NCBI RefSeq assembly: GCF_000719475.1
Contig: NZ_JOGO01000029.1
Coordinates: forward strand, 1-64,000
DNA: 64,000 bases
Reading direction: 5' to 3'
Origin: Streptomyces sp. NRRL F-5630
GTDB taxonomy: Bacteria > Actinomycetota > Actinomycetes > Streptomycetales > Streptomycetaceae
Part shown: positions 35,407 to 44,834 of the stretch, piece after piece
Position numbering within the stretch: the first letter of the stretch is position 1
How the letters are laid out: each line of letters begins with the position of its first letter
Translations under genes and position numbers: made by a program
The notes under the pieces: generated by a model
Seen by the model: the letters and a program-made list of their open reading frames with translations, nothing else
What the model was told of the DNA's origin: nothing
The model's database searches: none

Positions 35407-36023
35407 CGACGCAGTCCCCCGTACGCCTCCTGCTCGCCGAGGATCAGGCGATGGTGCGCGAGGCGCTCGCCGCCCTGCTCGGCCTGGAGGGCGACATGAC
35501 CGTGGTCGCGCAGGTCGCGCGCGGGGACGAGGTGCTCGCCGCCGCGCGGGCCCACGCCGTGGACGTCGCGCTGCTCGACATCGAGATGCCCGGCATGACG
35601 GGGCTCGACGCCGCCGCCGCGCTGCACCGCGCGCTGCCCGGCGTCCGCGTCGTCATCCTCACGACCTTCGGCAGGCCCGGGTACCTGCGGCGCGCCATGG
35701 AGGCGGGCGCGAGCGCCTTCCTCGTCAAGGACGCCCCGGCCGCCGAACTCGCCGCCGCCGTGCGCCAGGTGCTCGCCGGGGAACGCGTCATCGACCCCGC
35801 CCTCGCCGCCGCGGCGCTCGCCGAGGGAGCCAACCCCCTCACGGCACGCGAGGCGGAGGTCCTGCGCGCCGCCGCCGGAGGCGCGGGCAACGCCGAACTC
35901 GCCACCGCCCTCCATCTCTCCCAGGGCACCGTCCGCAACTACCTCTCCACGGCGATCCAGAAACTCGCCGCCCGCAACCGCGCCGACGCCGTCCGCATCG
36001 CGCGCGAGAAGGGGTGGCTGTGA
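35403..36023 (+). CDS. LuxR/NarL-family response regulator (DesR-like)
   Basis: A 206-residue regulator. The receiver domain has the acidic pair ED near residue 15, the phosphorylated Asp in LLDIEMPG (about residue 59), Thr in ILTTFG and Lys in FLVKDAPA. The C-terminal LuxR helix-turn-helix is LTAREAEVLRAAA followed by TALHLSQGTVRNYLSTAIQKL. ATG overlaps the kinase stop by 4 nt. The likely target is the ABC exporter operon it belongs to. Confidence 0.95.
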   Translation: MTTQSPVRLLLAEDQAMVREALAALLGLEGDMTVVAQVARGDEVLAAARAHAVDVALLDIEMPGMTGLDAAAALHRALPGVRVVILTTFGRPGYLRRAMEAGASAFLVKDAPAAELAAAVRQVLAGERVIDPALAAAALAEGANPLTAREAEVLRAAAGGAGNAELATALHLSQGTVRNYLSTAIQKLAARNRADAVRIAREKGWL

Positions 36024-36236
36024 GGGCCTGAGCCCGGTCACCCGTAGAGCGGGAGACGCGTCGCGTCCCGGTCGCCCGGCGCCTCCCGCTCCGCCCGCGT
36101 CCGGCGCCGCCCGGGGCCGCCCGCGCGGGGGCGGGACCTCGCGCCGGACCGGGCCTCAGTGCCGCAGGCCCCGGCCCGGGTGCGCCTGCGGACCCCCCTC
36201 CCGCACGGGCACACCCGCACGGGCACCCGCGCGGCC

Positions 36237-37058
36237 TCAGTTCAGATGTGCCCGCGCCGCGCGGCCCTCGGCTCGTACCGCCTCCGCGAGTTCGCCCGAG
36301 ACCGCCTCGACGACCTCCGCGTACCGCTCGAACTCCGCCGCCGCCTCCAGGTAGTCGCCGCGGCGCACCAGGAGGCGCGCCCGGTCGCGGCGCAGTCCGG
36401 CCGGGTGGGAGGGGAGGAGCAGGCCCAGCTCGGCCGCCCACAGGGCGACGTCCGTGCGCTCGGGGCGGGCCTGTGCCCAGGCGGCGATGTTGCCGAGGAC
36501 GCGCCGGACGATCTCCAGCGGGCCCGCCGGGGAGAGGCGGTCAGGCGTCAGGGGGCCGCCCGCCGTCCGCTCCACGAGGCCGGCCGCCTCCGCACGGTCC
36601 AGGGGCCGTCCCGCGCCGAAGGGGTCCACGAGGACCTCGCCCGGCTCGCCGAGACCCACGACGAAGTGACCCGGCAGCGCGACCCCGTGCACCGGCGCCC
36701 CCGCCCGCCGCGCCACCTCGATCCACACCACGGAGAGCAGGATCGGCAGCCCCCGCCTGCGCCGCAGCACCTCGTGCAGGAGCGAGGACTCCAGGCGCGC
36801 GTAGTCGCGCGGCTCCCCGTGGAAGCCCTCGCGCGCGCCGAGCACCTCGCGCAGTGCCCGCGCCCAGTCCGCCGGGCCCCCGGGACGGAAGGGCAGCGCG
36901 CCCGCGAGCCGGTCGAGTTCGGCCTCGGCCGCCTCGATGCCCGCCGGGGTCAGCTCCTCGTCGCCCTCGGCCGCGAGCAGCAGGCACAGGCGCGAGAGCG
37001 AGGGCCGCTCCTCGCGCGCCTCGGCGGCGAACAGCGCCCTGCGCTCGGCCCGGTTCAC
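36237..37058 (-). CDS. SirB1-family (transglutaminase-like) protein
   Basis: A 273-residue protein with the SirB1/transglutaminase-core-2 pattern: LESSLLHEVLRRRRGLPILLSVVW, then VHGVALPGHFVVGLG, and DPFGAGRPL. The C-terminal half has the tetratricopeptide-like RRDRARLLVRRGDYLEAAAEFERY. The catalytic Cys of true transglutaminases is not visible. The start is GTG 37058, which overlaps the stop of the upstream GNAT gene by 4 nt. Function unknown. Confidence 0.8.
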   Translation of the reverse strand: MNRAERRALFAAEAREERPSLSRLCLLLAAEGDEELTPAGIEAAEAELDRLAGALPFRPGGPADWARALREVLGAREGFHGEPRDYARLESSLLHEVLRRRRGLPILLSVVWIEVARRAGAPVHGVALPGHFVVGLGEPGEVLVDPFGAGRPLDRAEAAGLVERTAGGPLTPDRLSPAGPLEIVRRVLGNIAAWAQARPERTDVALWAAELGLLLPSHPAGLRRDRARLLVRRGDYLEAAAEFERYAEVVEAVSGELAEAVRAEGRAARAHLN

Positions 37059-38230
37059 GCCGCCTCCGGGGCCCGGTAGTGGTGGTAGTGGTGGTGGACC
37101 GTGAAGCCGAGCCGCGTGTACAGCGCGATCGCCGCCTCGTTGTCCCGCTCGACCTGGAGCCACGCCGCCGAGGCGCCTTCCGCGAGCGCCGTCCGCGCGA
37201 GCGCCCCCATGACCCGCTGCGCGAGCCCGCGCCGCCGCTGTTCCGGGGCCACCTCGACCGCGGCGAACCCGGCCCACCGTCCGTCCACGACGCACCGGCC
37301 GATGGCGTCCGGCACCCCGGCGGTCCCGGACACCCCCGTGCCCGTATGTGCGAAACCCCCGCCCCCGGAGGCCGGTTCCACGCCCTCCCCGCCCCCGCCC
37401 GCTGGGACGTCCGCCGCGTCGATGCGCGCGAACCACGGCGAGGGCCCGCTCGCCAGCACGGCCCGCACCCCCTCCGGCACCCCGCCGGACTCCTGGCCCG
37501 CCGCCCGGTGGTACCGCCTCAGCCACGCCTCGTCCGGCGTCCTGCCGAGCCGCACCCCCGGATCGACCGCCTCCGGCCCCTCGGCGACCGGCGCCGCGAC
37601 GGCCAGGGAACCCACGGGCTCGGGCCCCAGCTCGGCGAGCGGCGCCAGCGCGCCGACCATCACCAGCGCCGACACCTCGCGCCGCCACCCGAGCGCCTCC
37701 AGCTCGGCGGCCAGCACCTCCTGCGTGTCCCCCGCACCGGTCGCGAGCTGCGCGTACGCGGGCAGCCCCCGCGCCCCGTACCACTCCCGCACCCGGTCGA
37801 GGGCCAGCGGGAGCGGCATCCCCGGGTCCCCGAGCGGCAGCACGGAGTTGGCGCGCCGCGTGAAACCGGCCCCGTCCACCACCGAGGCCCGCAGCAGCCA
37901 GCCGCCGAGCGCCTCGCGCTCCGCCGCCCGCCAGCCCCGCTCCTGAACCCCCGCCAGCTCCGCGTAGTCCGCCGCGGGACCGCGCCGACGCGCCGGGGCC
38001 GCCGGGACGGTCTTCGCCGCGACCACGGCTTCCTCCGCGAGCCGCACCCGCGTCCCGTCCCGCCGGGTCACGAGCAGCACGCCCTCCTCCCAGGATGTGA
38101 GAATGCCCACCGTGTCCGTGAAAGCGGCCCCGGGAGCGGCCTCTTCGGCGACACTCCGCACGGTGACCCGTTTGCCCACGTCAGACGCGGTGATCCGGAC
38201 TTCAAGGCGTGCTCCCGCCGCGAATTCCAT
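37055..38230 (-). CDS. GNAT acetyltransferase with N-terminal SH3-like domain
   Basis: A 391-residue protein. Residues about 1-75 look like a small beta-barrel (RLEVRITASDVGKRVTVRS, then VGILTSWEEGVLLVTRRDG). The C-terminal GNAT domain has the acetyl-CoA loop VEVAPEQRRRGLAQRVMGAL and the closing ERDNEAAIALYTRLGFTVHHHY. A Gly-rich low-complexity insert (about residues 285-315) precedes it. I use ATG 38230; an ATG at 38260 is possible. It is coupled to the SirB1-like gene. The architecture resembles mycobacterial Rv0428c. Substrate unknown. Confidence 0.82.
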   Translation of the reverse strand: MEFAAGARLEVRITASDVGKRVTVRSVAEEAAPGAAFTDTVGILTSWEEGVLLVTRRDGTRVRLAEEAVVAAKTVPAAPARRRGPAADYAELAGVQERGWRAAEREALGGWLLRASVVDGAGFTRRANSVLPLGDPGMPLPLALDRVREWYGARGLPAYAQLATGAGDTQEVLAAELEALGWRREVSALVMVGALAPLAELGPEPVGSLAVAAPVAEGPEAVDPGVRLGRTPDEAWLRRYHRAAGQESGGVPEGVRAVLASGPSPWFARIDAADVPAGGGGEGVEPASGGGGFAHTGTGVSGTAGVPDAIGRCVVDGRWAGFAAVEVAPEQRRRGLAQRVMGALARTALAEGASAAWLQVERDNEAAIALYTRLGFTVHHHYHHYRAPEAA

Positions 38231-38373
38231 GGTGTGGACCGCCCCTCCTGTTCGGATCATGACCCCGAGCGGAGATACTAGGTGCCGGGCATCGACGACG
38301 CCGCTCCCGCGCGCGCCAGGCGGCGGGACCCCAGGACGGGCCCGCCAGCGCCCTATCGAGGAGGAACGACAGC

Positions 38374-38694
38374 GTGACCTACGTCATCGCGCAGCCTTGT
38401 GTCGACGTCAAGGACAAGGCTTGCATCGAGGAGTGCCCGGTCGACTGCATCTACGAGGGGAAGCGTTCCCTCTACATCCACCCGGATGAGTGCGTCGACT
38501 GCGGTGCCTGCGAGCCGGTCTGCCCGGTCGAGGCGATCTTCTACGAGGACGACACCCCGGAGGAGTGGAAGGACTACTACAAGGCGAACGTCGAGTTCTT
38601 CGACGAGCTGGGCTCGCCCGGCGGTGCCAGCAAGCTCGGCCTGATCGAGCGCGACCACCCCTTCGTCGCCGCCCTTCCGCCGCAGAACGGGTGA
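38374..38694 (+). CDS. fdxA: seven-iron ferredoxin
   Basis: A 106-residue ferredoxin of the 3Fe-4S/4Fe-4S type: TYVIAQPCVDVKDKACIEEC, then CPVDC, and CVDCGACEPVCPVEA. The C-terminal extension (WKDYYKANVEFFDELG) is usual for actinomycete FdxA/FdxC. It carries electrons in the cytoplasm. GTG 38374 follows GAGGAGGAAC. Directly followed by dapC; this pair is also adjacent in Mycobacterium (fdxC, dapC). Confidence 0.96.
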   Translation: MTYVIAQPCVDVKDKACIEECPVDCIYEGKRSLYIHPDECVDCGACEPVCPVEAIFYEDDTPEEWKDYYKANVEFFDELGSPGGASKLGLIERDHPFVAALPPQNG

Positions 38695-38884
38695 GCCGCG
38701 GGCCCCTGCGGCCCGTCTCCGCTTCCCCGGTGCGCCCGCGCACTTCCGGTCCCGCCCGTGCACCCGCACCGGCGGGACCTGCGCGTTGGCGGGACGGGCC
38801 GCACGCCGCCACCCGCCCGCGCCCGGCGTGCCCCGTCCCCCGCACCGCCCCGTCCCCTCGCCCCCTCGCCCGGAAAGAGACACC

Positions 38885-39994
38885 GTGCCCGCACACCCGC
38901 AGCCGCTCGACGCGCTGCTCCCCGACTTCCCCTGGGACAAGCTGGAGCCGTACAAGAAGACCGCGGCGGCGCACCCCGAAGGGATCGTCGACCTCTCCGT
39001 CGGCACCCCCGTCGACCCCGTACCCGGCTTCGTCCAGGACGCGCTGACCGCCGCCACCGACGCGCACGGCTACCCGACCGTGTGGGGCACGTCCGCGCTG
39101 CGCGACGCGATCGTGGAGTGGGCGGAGCGGCGCCTCGGCGCCCGCGGCCTGAGCCACCGCCACGTCCTGCCCGTCGTCGGCTCCAAGGAGTTCGTCGCCT
39201 GGGCCCCGCTCCAGCTCGGTATCGGCCCCGGCGACCGCGTGGCCTACCCGCGCCTGGCCTACCCCACCTACGAGGTCGGCGCCCGCCTCGCCCGCGCGGA
39301 GCACGTCGCCTACGACGACCCGACGGCGCTCGACCCCGAGGGCCTGCGCGTCCTCTGGCTCAACTCGCCCTCCAACCCGACGGGTCGCGTGCTCGGCAAG
39401 GACGAGCTGACCCGGATCGTCGCGTGGGCGCGCGCGCACGGCGTTCTCGTCCTGAGCGACGAGTGCTACCTCGAACTCGGCTGGGAGGCCGACCCGGTCT
39501 CCGTGCTGCACCCGGACGTGTGCGGCGGTTCCTTCGAGGGACTCGTCGCCGTCCACTCGCTCTCGAAGCGCTCCAACCTCGCCGGGTACCGCGCCGCGTT
39601 CGTCCTCGGCGACCCCGACGTGCTCGGCCACCTGCTCCAGGTCCGCAAGCACGGCGGCATGATGACGGCCGCGCCCGTGCAGGCCGCGGCGGCGGCGGCG
39701 CTCGGCGACGACAAGCACGTCGAGGAGCAGCGCGAGCGCTACGCGGCCCGCCGCACCGCGCTGCGCACCGCCCTGCTCGACCACGGCTTCCGCGTCGAGC
39801 ACAGCGAGGCCGGTCTCTACCTGTGGGCGACGCGCGGCGAGTCCTGCTGGGAGACGGTCGCGCACCTGGCCTCGCTCGGCATCCTCGTGGCGCCCGGCGA
39901 CTTCTACGGGCAGGCGGGCGAGCACTTCGTACGCGTCGCCCTCACGGCGAGCGATGAGCGGATCGCCTCGGCGGTGGCGCGGCTCACGGCCTGA
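38885..39994 (+). CDS. dapC: succinyldiaminopimelate transaminase
   Basis: A 369-residue class I/II PLP aminotransferase of the DapC type. Motifs: LSVGTPVDPVP, YPTVWGTSALRDAI, LNSPSNPTGRV, the PLP Lys in SLSKRSNLAGYR, and LYLWAT. It transfers an amino group from glutamate to N-succinyl-2-amino-6-ketopimelate on the route to meso-diaminopimelate and lysine. GTG 38885 follows AAAGAGA. dapE, the next enzyme of the same route, is 2 kb downstream. A strong hairpin follows the stop. Confidence 0.95.
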   Translation: MPAHPQPLDALLPDFPWDKLEPYKKTAAAHPEGIVDLSVGTPVDPVPGFVQDALTAATDAHGYPTVWGTSALRDAIVEWAERRLGARGLSHRHVLPVVGSKEFVAWAPLQLGIGPGDRVAYPRLAYPTYEVGARLARAEHVAYDDPTALDPEGLRVLWLNSPSNPTGRVLGKDELTRIVAWARAHGVLVLSDECYLELGWEADPVSVLHPDVCGGSFEGLVAVHSLSKRSNLAGYRAAFVLGDPDVLGHLLQVRKHGGMMTAAPVQAAAAAALGDDKHVEEQRERYAARRTALRTALLDHGFRVEHSEAGLYLWATRGESCWETVAHLASLGILVAPGDFYGQAGEHFVRVALTASDERIASAVARLTA

Positions 39995-40043
39995 GCGCGG
40001 ATCGGTCGCGGGCGACCGCGGCCGTCCACGGGCAGTAGTAAAC

Positions 40044-40085
40044 GGGCCGGGCCCCGGGGAGTTCGTGCTCCCCGGGGCCCGGCCC
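40044..40085. terminator. dapC terminator, bidirectional
   Basis: A perfect 18-bp inverted repeat (40044-40061 and 40068-40085), 6-nt loop TTCGTG, between convergent dapC and the small secreted protein gene. Confidence 0.92.
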
Positions 40086-40107
40086 TCGTGCGTGCGGTGC
40101 CCGTGGC

Positions 40108-40521
40108 TCAGCCGAGCGGGAGGCCCTTGGTGGGCAGGATGCCGGTGAGGCCGCCCGTGAGGCCGCCGCCCTTGCCGGAGCCGCTGACGGTCTTGCCCGT
40201 CGTGCCGAGCAGGTCGCCGTTGCCGGCGCGCTCGGTGATGGGGGCGACGGTGTGCCCGGCGTGACCGACGAGCTTCCCGGCCTCGGGCGCCGCCTTGCCG
40301 ACCGCCTTGCCGCCGGTCTCGCCGAGGGTCTGCGTGGCGCCCTTGGCCGCACCGTCGACGGTCGAGCCCACGGCGTCGCCGTCGAGCGAGGAGACCCCGA
40401 GGCCGTTCGTCGAGGGAAGCTCGGCGGCGTTCGCGGCGCCGGCCGCGCCGATCACGGGCGCGGCACCGGCGGCGAGCAGCAGCGCGGCACCGGCGAGGCG
40501 GCGGGTGAGGGGCTTGGACAT
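40108..40521 (-). CDS. small secreted Gly/Ala-rich protein
   Basis: A 137-residue protein with a clear signal peptide (KPLTRRLAGAALLLAAGAA, cleavage near ANA-AE at about residue 33). The mature part is Gly/Thr/Ala-rich with short repeats (GKAVGKAAPEAGKLVGHAG, GSGKGGGLTGGLTG). No Cys and no known domain; likely loosely folded. ATG 40521 is preceded by AAGGAGC. Such small secreted proteins are frequent in Streptomyces. Function unknown. Confidence 0.75.
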   Translation of the reverse strand: MSKPLTRRLAGAALLLAAGAAPVIGAAGAANAAELPSTNGLGVSSLDGDAVGSTVDGAAKGATQTLGETGGKAVGKAAPEAGKLVGHAGHTVAPITERAGNGDLLGTTGKTVSGSGKGGGLTGGLTGILPTKGLPLG

Positions 40522-40722
40522 GGTGCTCCTTCGCGGGGGATCAGTGAACGCGTACGGGACCCACCGGGGCCCCGGACGACGCCGTGACTACCGCGTGAGC
40601 CGGGCGAAGGTTGCGGGGCGCGCGGGCAAAGACTTTGCAATGCGTCGTATTGTCGGCCTCTCCTGGGCCCCGGAGTCCCCCTTGCGGGCGAGGTGTCGTA
40701 CGGCTGAGCCCGCGCGGGCCGC

Positions 40723-41736
40723 TCAGGGCGCCGTGACGATCCGTACGCCCTCGGCCCCGTCCGCCTGGCGGGCTCCCGCGGACTTCTCCGCGCCGATCTC
40801 GCGCCACGTGTGCCCCGTGCCCGAAGCACGCCACTCGCGGCCCGCGTAGGCGACCTCGGAGAGGTGCAGCACCGAGGCGTGCGCGACGGCCCACTGCGCG
40901 AGTTCCCAGCCGCGCCGCCCGGCCTTCGGGTCCTTGGCGGTCGCGGGTGCGGCGACCGGCACGACGACGGTGCGGGCCCGCGCGGGCGCCTGCGCGAGCG
41001 TGCCCGCGACCGGCGCGGGCGTGGTGGTGGCAGCGGCGGTCGTGGCCTTCTTCCGCGCCTCGGGGGCGCCGGGGAGCACGCTCGCGCCGAAGTCCCTGAT
41101 GAGCGCGGCCCGTACCGCCGAGGGGTCGCCGGGGCCGTCCGGCACGGTGGACTCGCACGTGAGCGCGGCCTCGGCCCGCCCGGTGAGCGCGGCGGCGAGG
41201 AGCGCCGCGTCGGGCTCGTGCTTCGCGTAGGCCTCGGGGAAGGCGGAGCGCTGCACCTTCTGCGCGGCGACCGTGAGCGGCAGGTTCGCGTAGTCGTCGA
41301 CCTTGTCGAGCCGCTGGTAGAACTTCCCCGCGCTGTAGACGGGGTCCATGATCTGCGCCACAGTGCCCCAGCCCTGCGAGGGCCGCTGCTGGAAGAGACC
41401 GACGGAATCGCGGTCGCCGTGGTCGAGGTTGCGCAGCCCCGACTCCTGGAGCGCGGTCGCGAGGGCGATCGTCACGGCCCGTTCGGGCATCCCCCGCGAG
41501 GTGCCCACGGCGGCGATCGTCGCGGCGTTCACCGCCTGGTCGGCGCCGAAGGAGTACGTGGCCCCGTCGCCGTCCGCCGAGACGACCTCGCAGCCCGGCC
41601 GCGCGTGCTGCGCGTCGGGCCCGAAGCGCACCACGAGGTAACCGGCGAGCGCGCACGAGACGGTCAGCGCGGCTCCGAGACGGAGCAGCCTGCGGCGGCG
41701 CGAGGGACGGGAGGGCGAAAGCTCGGGCACGTCCAT
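40723..41736 (-). CDS. membrane-anchored lysozyme-like protein
   Basis: A 337-residue protein with a basic cytoplasmic start (RPSRRRRLLRLG) and one N-terminal membrane helix. The exterior domain has ALATALQESGLRNLDHGDRD, then SVGLFQQRPSQGWGT, and DPVYSAGKFYQRL, the usual lysozyme/transglycosylase-like pattern in which Glu of QES would be catalytic. A Thr/Ala/Pro linker follows, then a C-terminal segment (GRRGWELAQWAVAHASVLHL) that can fold as a small repeat also seen in Streptomyces cell-wall proteins. ATG 41736 is used; the frame stays open upstream but is antisense to dapE. Enzymatic activity is inferred. Confidence 0.78.
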   Translation of the reverse strand: MDVPELSPSRPSRRRRLLRLGAALTVSCALAGYLVVRFGPDAQHARPGCEVVSADGDGATYSFGADQAVNAATIAAVGTSRGMPERAVTIALATALQESGLRNLDHGDRDSVGLFQQRPSQGWGTVAQIMDPVYSAGKFYQRLDKVDDYANLPLTVAAQKVQRSAFPEAYAKHEPDAALLAAALTGRAEAALTCESTVPDGPGDPSAVRAALIRDFGASVLPGAPEARKKATTAAATTTPAPVAGTLAQAPARARTVVVPVAAPATAKDPKAGRRGWELAQWAVAHASVLHLSEVAYAGREWRASGTGHTWREIGAEKSAGARQADGAEGVRIVTAP

Positions 41737-42024
41737 AAGGTAACGGCTCCGGGCTCCGGGACGAGCCCCCTTGGGGAGACACCGGAAACCCTGTGCGCGG
41801 CCTGTGGGAGAGGGCTCGTACGGGGCGGGGCGGGGTCCGTACGGACCTGTGCGCGGCCTGTGCGCGGCCCGTACGGGACCGGCCGTCGGGACGGGGGCGA
41901 GCGGGCGGGACGGAGCGGCGGGTACCGGCGCCGGGCCCGGCCCCGCACCGCCCGCCCCGTACCGCGTGAGGCCCCCGCGCCGCCGCCCCCCAAGCCCCTC
42001 GGGCCCGCGCGTTAGGCTCGCCAC

Positions 42025-43143
42025 ATGCGTGACACCACCGCCCCCCGCCCCGTCCGGACCGCCGCGGCGGCGCCCGTGCTCGACCTCGGGCTCGACGCGG
42101 GGACCCTCACGGCCGCCCTCGTGGACGTGCCCTCCGTCAGCGGCGAGGAGGGGCCGCTCGCCGAGGCGATCGAGGCCGCGCTGCGCCCGCTGCCGCACCT
42201 CACCGTCGACCGCCACGGCAACAACATCGTGGCGCGCACGCACCTCGGCCGCGCCGAGCGCGTCGTCCTCGCGGGCCACATCGACACGGTCCCGATCGCG
42301 GACAACGTGCCCTCGCGCCTCGACGCGGACGGGCTCCTGTGGGGCTGCGGCACGAGCGACATGAAGGCCGGCGTCGCCGTGCAACTCCGCCTCGCCGCGA
42401 CCCTGCCGGACCCGAACCGCGACCTGACCTTCGTCTTCTACGACAACGAGGAGGTCGCCGCCGACCGCAACGGCCTCGGCCACCTCGCGAGCGCGCACCC
42501 CGACTGGCTCGCGGGCGATTTCGCCGTCCTCCTCGAACCCTCGGACGGCGAGGTCGAGGGCGGCTGCCAGGGCACCCTGCGCGTCCACCTCCACACGCGC
42601 GGCGAACGCGCGCACTCGGCGCGCGCGTGGATGGGCGCGAACGCGATCCACGCCGCCGCACCGATCCTGGACCGGCTCGCCGCGTACGAGCCGCGCCGCC
42701 CGCTCGTCGACGGGCTGGAGTACCGCGAGGGCCTCAACGCGGTGCGGATCGAGGGCGGGGTCGCCGGGAACGTCATCCCGGACGCGTGCGTCGTCACCGT
42801 CAACTACCGCTACGCACCCGACCTCTCGGGGGACGAGGCACTCGCGCACGTCGAGGAGGTCTTCGCGGGCTGCGGTGTCACGGACTTCGTCGTGGACGAC
42901 CACAGCCCCGCCGCGCGCCCGGGGCTGACCCACCCGGCCGCCGCCGCGTTCGTCGCGGCCGTCGGCGGGACTCCCCGCCCCAAGTTCGGCTGGACGGACG
43001 TGGCCCGCTTCAGCGCGCTCGGCGTCCCGGCCGTCAACTACGGGCCGGGCAATCCGCTGCTCGCCCACAAGCGCGAGGAGAACGTCGAGATCCGCCACGT
43101 CCTGGCGGCGGAGGAGCGCCTGCGGAGCTGGCTCACGCTCTGA
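42025..43143 (+). CDS. dapE: succinyl-diaminopimelate desuccinylase
   Basis: A 372-residue M20 zinc peptidase-family enzyme. Motifs: the zinc-1 His in [10 protein letters not shown], the bridging Asp in [10 protein letters not shown], catalytic Glu pair in FYDNEEV, and the C-terminal [11 protein letters not shown] and [15 protein letters not shown]. It releases succinate from N-succinyl-L,L-diaminopimelate, the step after DapC. Monocistronic. The upstream 41800-41960 holds short direct repeats (CCTGTGCGCGG, GTACGG), no recognised regulator site. Confidence 0.93.
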   Translation: MRDTTAPRPVRTAAAAPVLDLGLDAGTLTAALVDVPSVSGEEGPLAEAIEAALRPLPHLTVDRHGNNIVARTHLGRAERVVLAGHIDTVPIADNVPSRLDADGLLWGCGTSDMKAGVAVQLRLAATLPDPNRDLTFVFYDNEEVAADRNGLGHLASAHPDWLAGDFAVLLEPSDGEVEGGCQGTLRVHLHTRGERAHSARAWMGANAIHAAAPILDRLAAYEPRRPLVDGLEYREGLNAVRIEGGVAGNVIPDACVVTVNYRYAPDLSGDEALAHVEEVFAGCGVTDFVVDDHSPAARPGLTHPAAAAFVAAVGGTPRPKFGWTDVARFSALGVPAVNYGPGNPLLAHKREENVEIRHVLAAEERLRSWLTL

Positions 43144-43332
43144 TCTTCTCCGCGTCGGCTTCGCCTCCGGGAGCGCGACGCTGTCCGGCCCTGCGGGGCC
43201 CGGGGCGGGCGCGCGCGGACGGCCGGATTCCGCCCCTTCGGTCCGCCACCACCTCCCGCTCATCTCCGCTTGCGTCCCTGGCCATGCCGGAGGTCCTACG
43301 CTGTCCGGACGCACGAATGAGAGGGGAGCGCG

Positions 43333-44082
43333 ATGGCCAGTCTCGAATCGAACGGCCCGGTGGAGGAACAGCGTCTGGGACCGGTGGTGCGCAGGCGTGA
43401 CCAGGTGCAGTCCGGGACGACGGACCAACGGCTGCTCGACTCGCGCGGCGCCACGGACTGGGTGCACACGGACCCCTGGCGGGTCATGCGGATGCAGTCA
43501 GAACTCGTCGACGGTTTCGGCGCCCTCGCCGAACTCCCCCCGGCCATCAGCGTCTTCGGCTCCGCTCGGACGAAGCCCGACGCGCCGGAGTACGCCCTCG
43601 GAGTCCGCCTCGGGCGCGCCCTCACGGAGGCCGGTTACGCGGTGATCACCGGGGGCGGCCCGGGAGCGATGGAGGCGGCGAACCGGGGCGCGTGGGAGGC
43701 GCAGGGGACGTCCGTCGGCCTCGGCATCGAGCTTCCCTTCGAGCAGGGGCTCAACCGGTACGTCGACATCGCGGTGAACTTCCGCTACTTCTTCGTCCGC
43801 AAGATCATGTTCGTGAAGTACGCGAGGGGATTCGTCGTCCTCCCCGGAGGCTTCGGCACGCTCGACGAACTCTTCGAGGCCCTGACCCTCGTCCAGACCC
43901 AGAAGGTCACCCGCTTCCCGATCGTCCTCTTCGGCACGGCGTACTGGGGCGGCCTCGTCAACTGGCTCCGCGACACCCTCATCGCCGAGGGCAAGGCGAA
44001 CCCTGACGACTTGGACCTCTTCCACCTGACGGACGACGTGGACGAGGCGGTGGCCCTCGTGACGAAGGAGGCGGGGACCTGA
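43333..44082 (+). CDS. LOG-family (TIGR00730) nucleotide phosphoribohydrolase-like protein
   Basis: A 249-residue Rossmann-fold protein with GGGPGAMEAANRGAWEA and the signature PGGFGTLDELFE, which in LOG proteins bind the nucleoside monophosphate. Characterised relatives release the base from cytokinin ribotides or AMP. The first 45 residues before DPWRVMRMQSEL are a polar extension. ATG 43333 follows GAGGGGAGC. It follows dapE as in Mycobacterium (Rv1202, Rv1205). Confidence 0.9.
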   Translation: MASLESNGPVEEQRLGPVVRRRDQVQSGTTDQRLLDSRGATDWVHTDPWRVMRMQSELVDGFGALAELPPAISVFGSARTKPDAPEYALGVRLGRALTEAGYAVITGGGPGAMEAANRGAWEAQGTSVGLGIELPFEQGLNRYVDIAVNFRYFFVRKIMFVKYARGFVVLPGGFGTLDELFEALTLVQTQKVTRFPIVLFGTAYWGGLVNWLRDTLIAEGKANPDDLDLFHLTDDVDEAVALVTKEAGT

Positions 44083-44105
44083 GGCGGCCCTCGTTTCCCG
44101 GTGAT

Positions 44106-44834
44106 TCAGGCGGCGGGGACGCAACCGCCCGGGTGGTCCGCGTAGAGACCGCAGGGCCCGCGTCCCGCCTGCCGGGAACAGGGCGCCGCGACGCGCAGGC
44201 GCCACACGGGGACCCCGATCCCGAACGAGCCCCATACGTGCCCGCCCGGCCCGCTCAACTCCCGCACGATGCCCTCGTGTTCGTGCGTCAGATGCGGGGC
44301 GAGGGCGCAGCGTACGAGCGTACGGGGCGGGTCCCCGGGTGGACGGGCCGCACGCAGCGCCATGTCGGCCACGTACGGCGTGACGTGCCCGGCCGCCTCG
44401 CACCGGGGCGGCCCCGGCGCGCCGTCCGCGCGTGAGGCGTACGCCGGAACGGGGCCCGCGCCCAGCTCGTACCAGGCACCCCCGGGATCGGGGAAGCGCA
44501 GGGCGAAGGGCTGCCGAAGACGGAGCAACTCCCGCACGAGCGACTGCCGTTCGCCGTCCACGGCCCACGCCCGCAGGGCGGCCGGAGCATCGGGTCCCGT
44601 CCCGGTCGCCGGGTGAACGGCACCCGCGCGGGCCCACCGGGCCCCCGGCTCGGGATCGAGCCGATCGGCGAGCCGGCACGCCTCCCCGCGCAGCCATCCC
44701 GCCGCCTCGGCCACGTCCTCCAACCGCGCCCGCGCGAGCAACCACCCCCCGGAGGCGTCCCCACCACGCGAGGTGGCGAGGAAGACGGTGCCGACTTCAA
44801 GAGTGGCGCCCCTCCCCGCGACCTGCCCGCTCAC
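44106..44834 (-). CDS. uncharacterised protein with C-terminal Cys/His motif
   Basis: A 242-residue soluble protein without signal or membrane segment. The only clear feature is the C-terminal pattern APCSRQAGRGPCGLYADH followed by GGCVP: C-x7-C-x5-H-x3-C, a possible zinc site of a type seen in many short Streptomyces proteins. The rest is Trp/Arg/Pro-rich with no motif I know. GTG 44834 overlaps the stop of the small Cys protein upstream by 4 nt, so the two are one operon, divergent from the XRE regulator. Confidence 0.65.
   Translation of the reverse strand: MSGQVAGRGATLEVGTVFLATSRGGDASGGWLLARARLEDVAEAAGWLRGEACRLADRLDPEPGARWARAGAVHPATGTGPDAPAALRAWAVDGERQSLVRELLRLRQPFALRFPDPGGAWYELGAGPVPAYASRADGAPGPPRCEAAGHVTPYVADMALRAARPPGDPPRTLVRCALAPHLTHEHEGIVRELSGPGGHVWGSFGIGVPVWRLRVAAPCSRQAGRGPCGLYADHPGGCVPAA

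Noticed and set aside
41737..43467. N-terminal extension of the lysozyme-like protein to 914 residues
   Set aside because: The extra part is antisense to dapE; ATG 41736 gives the basic start and membrane helix expected.
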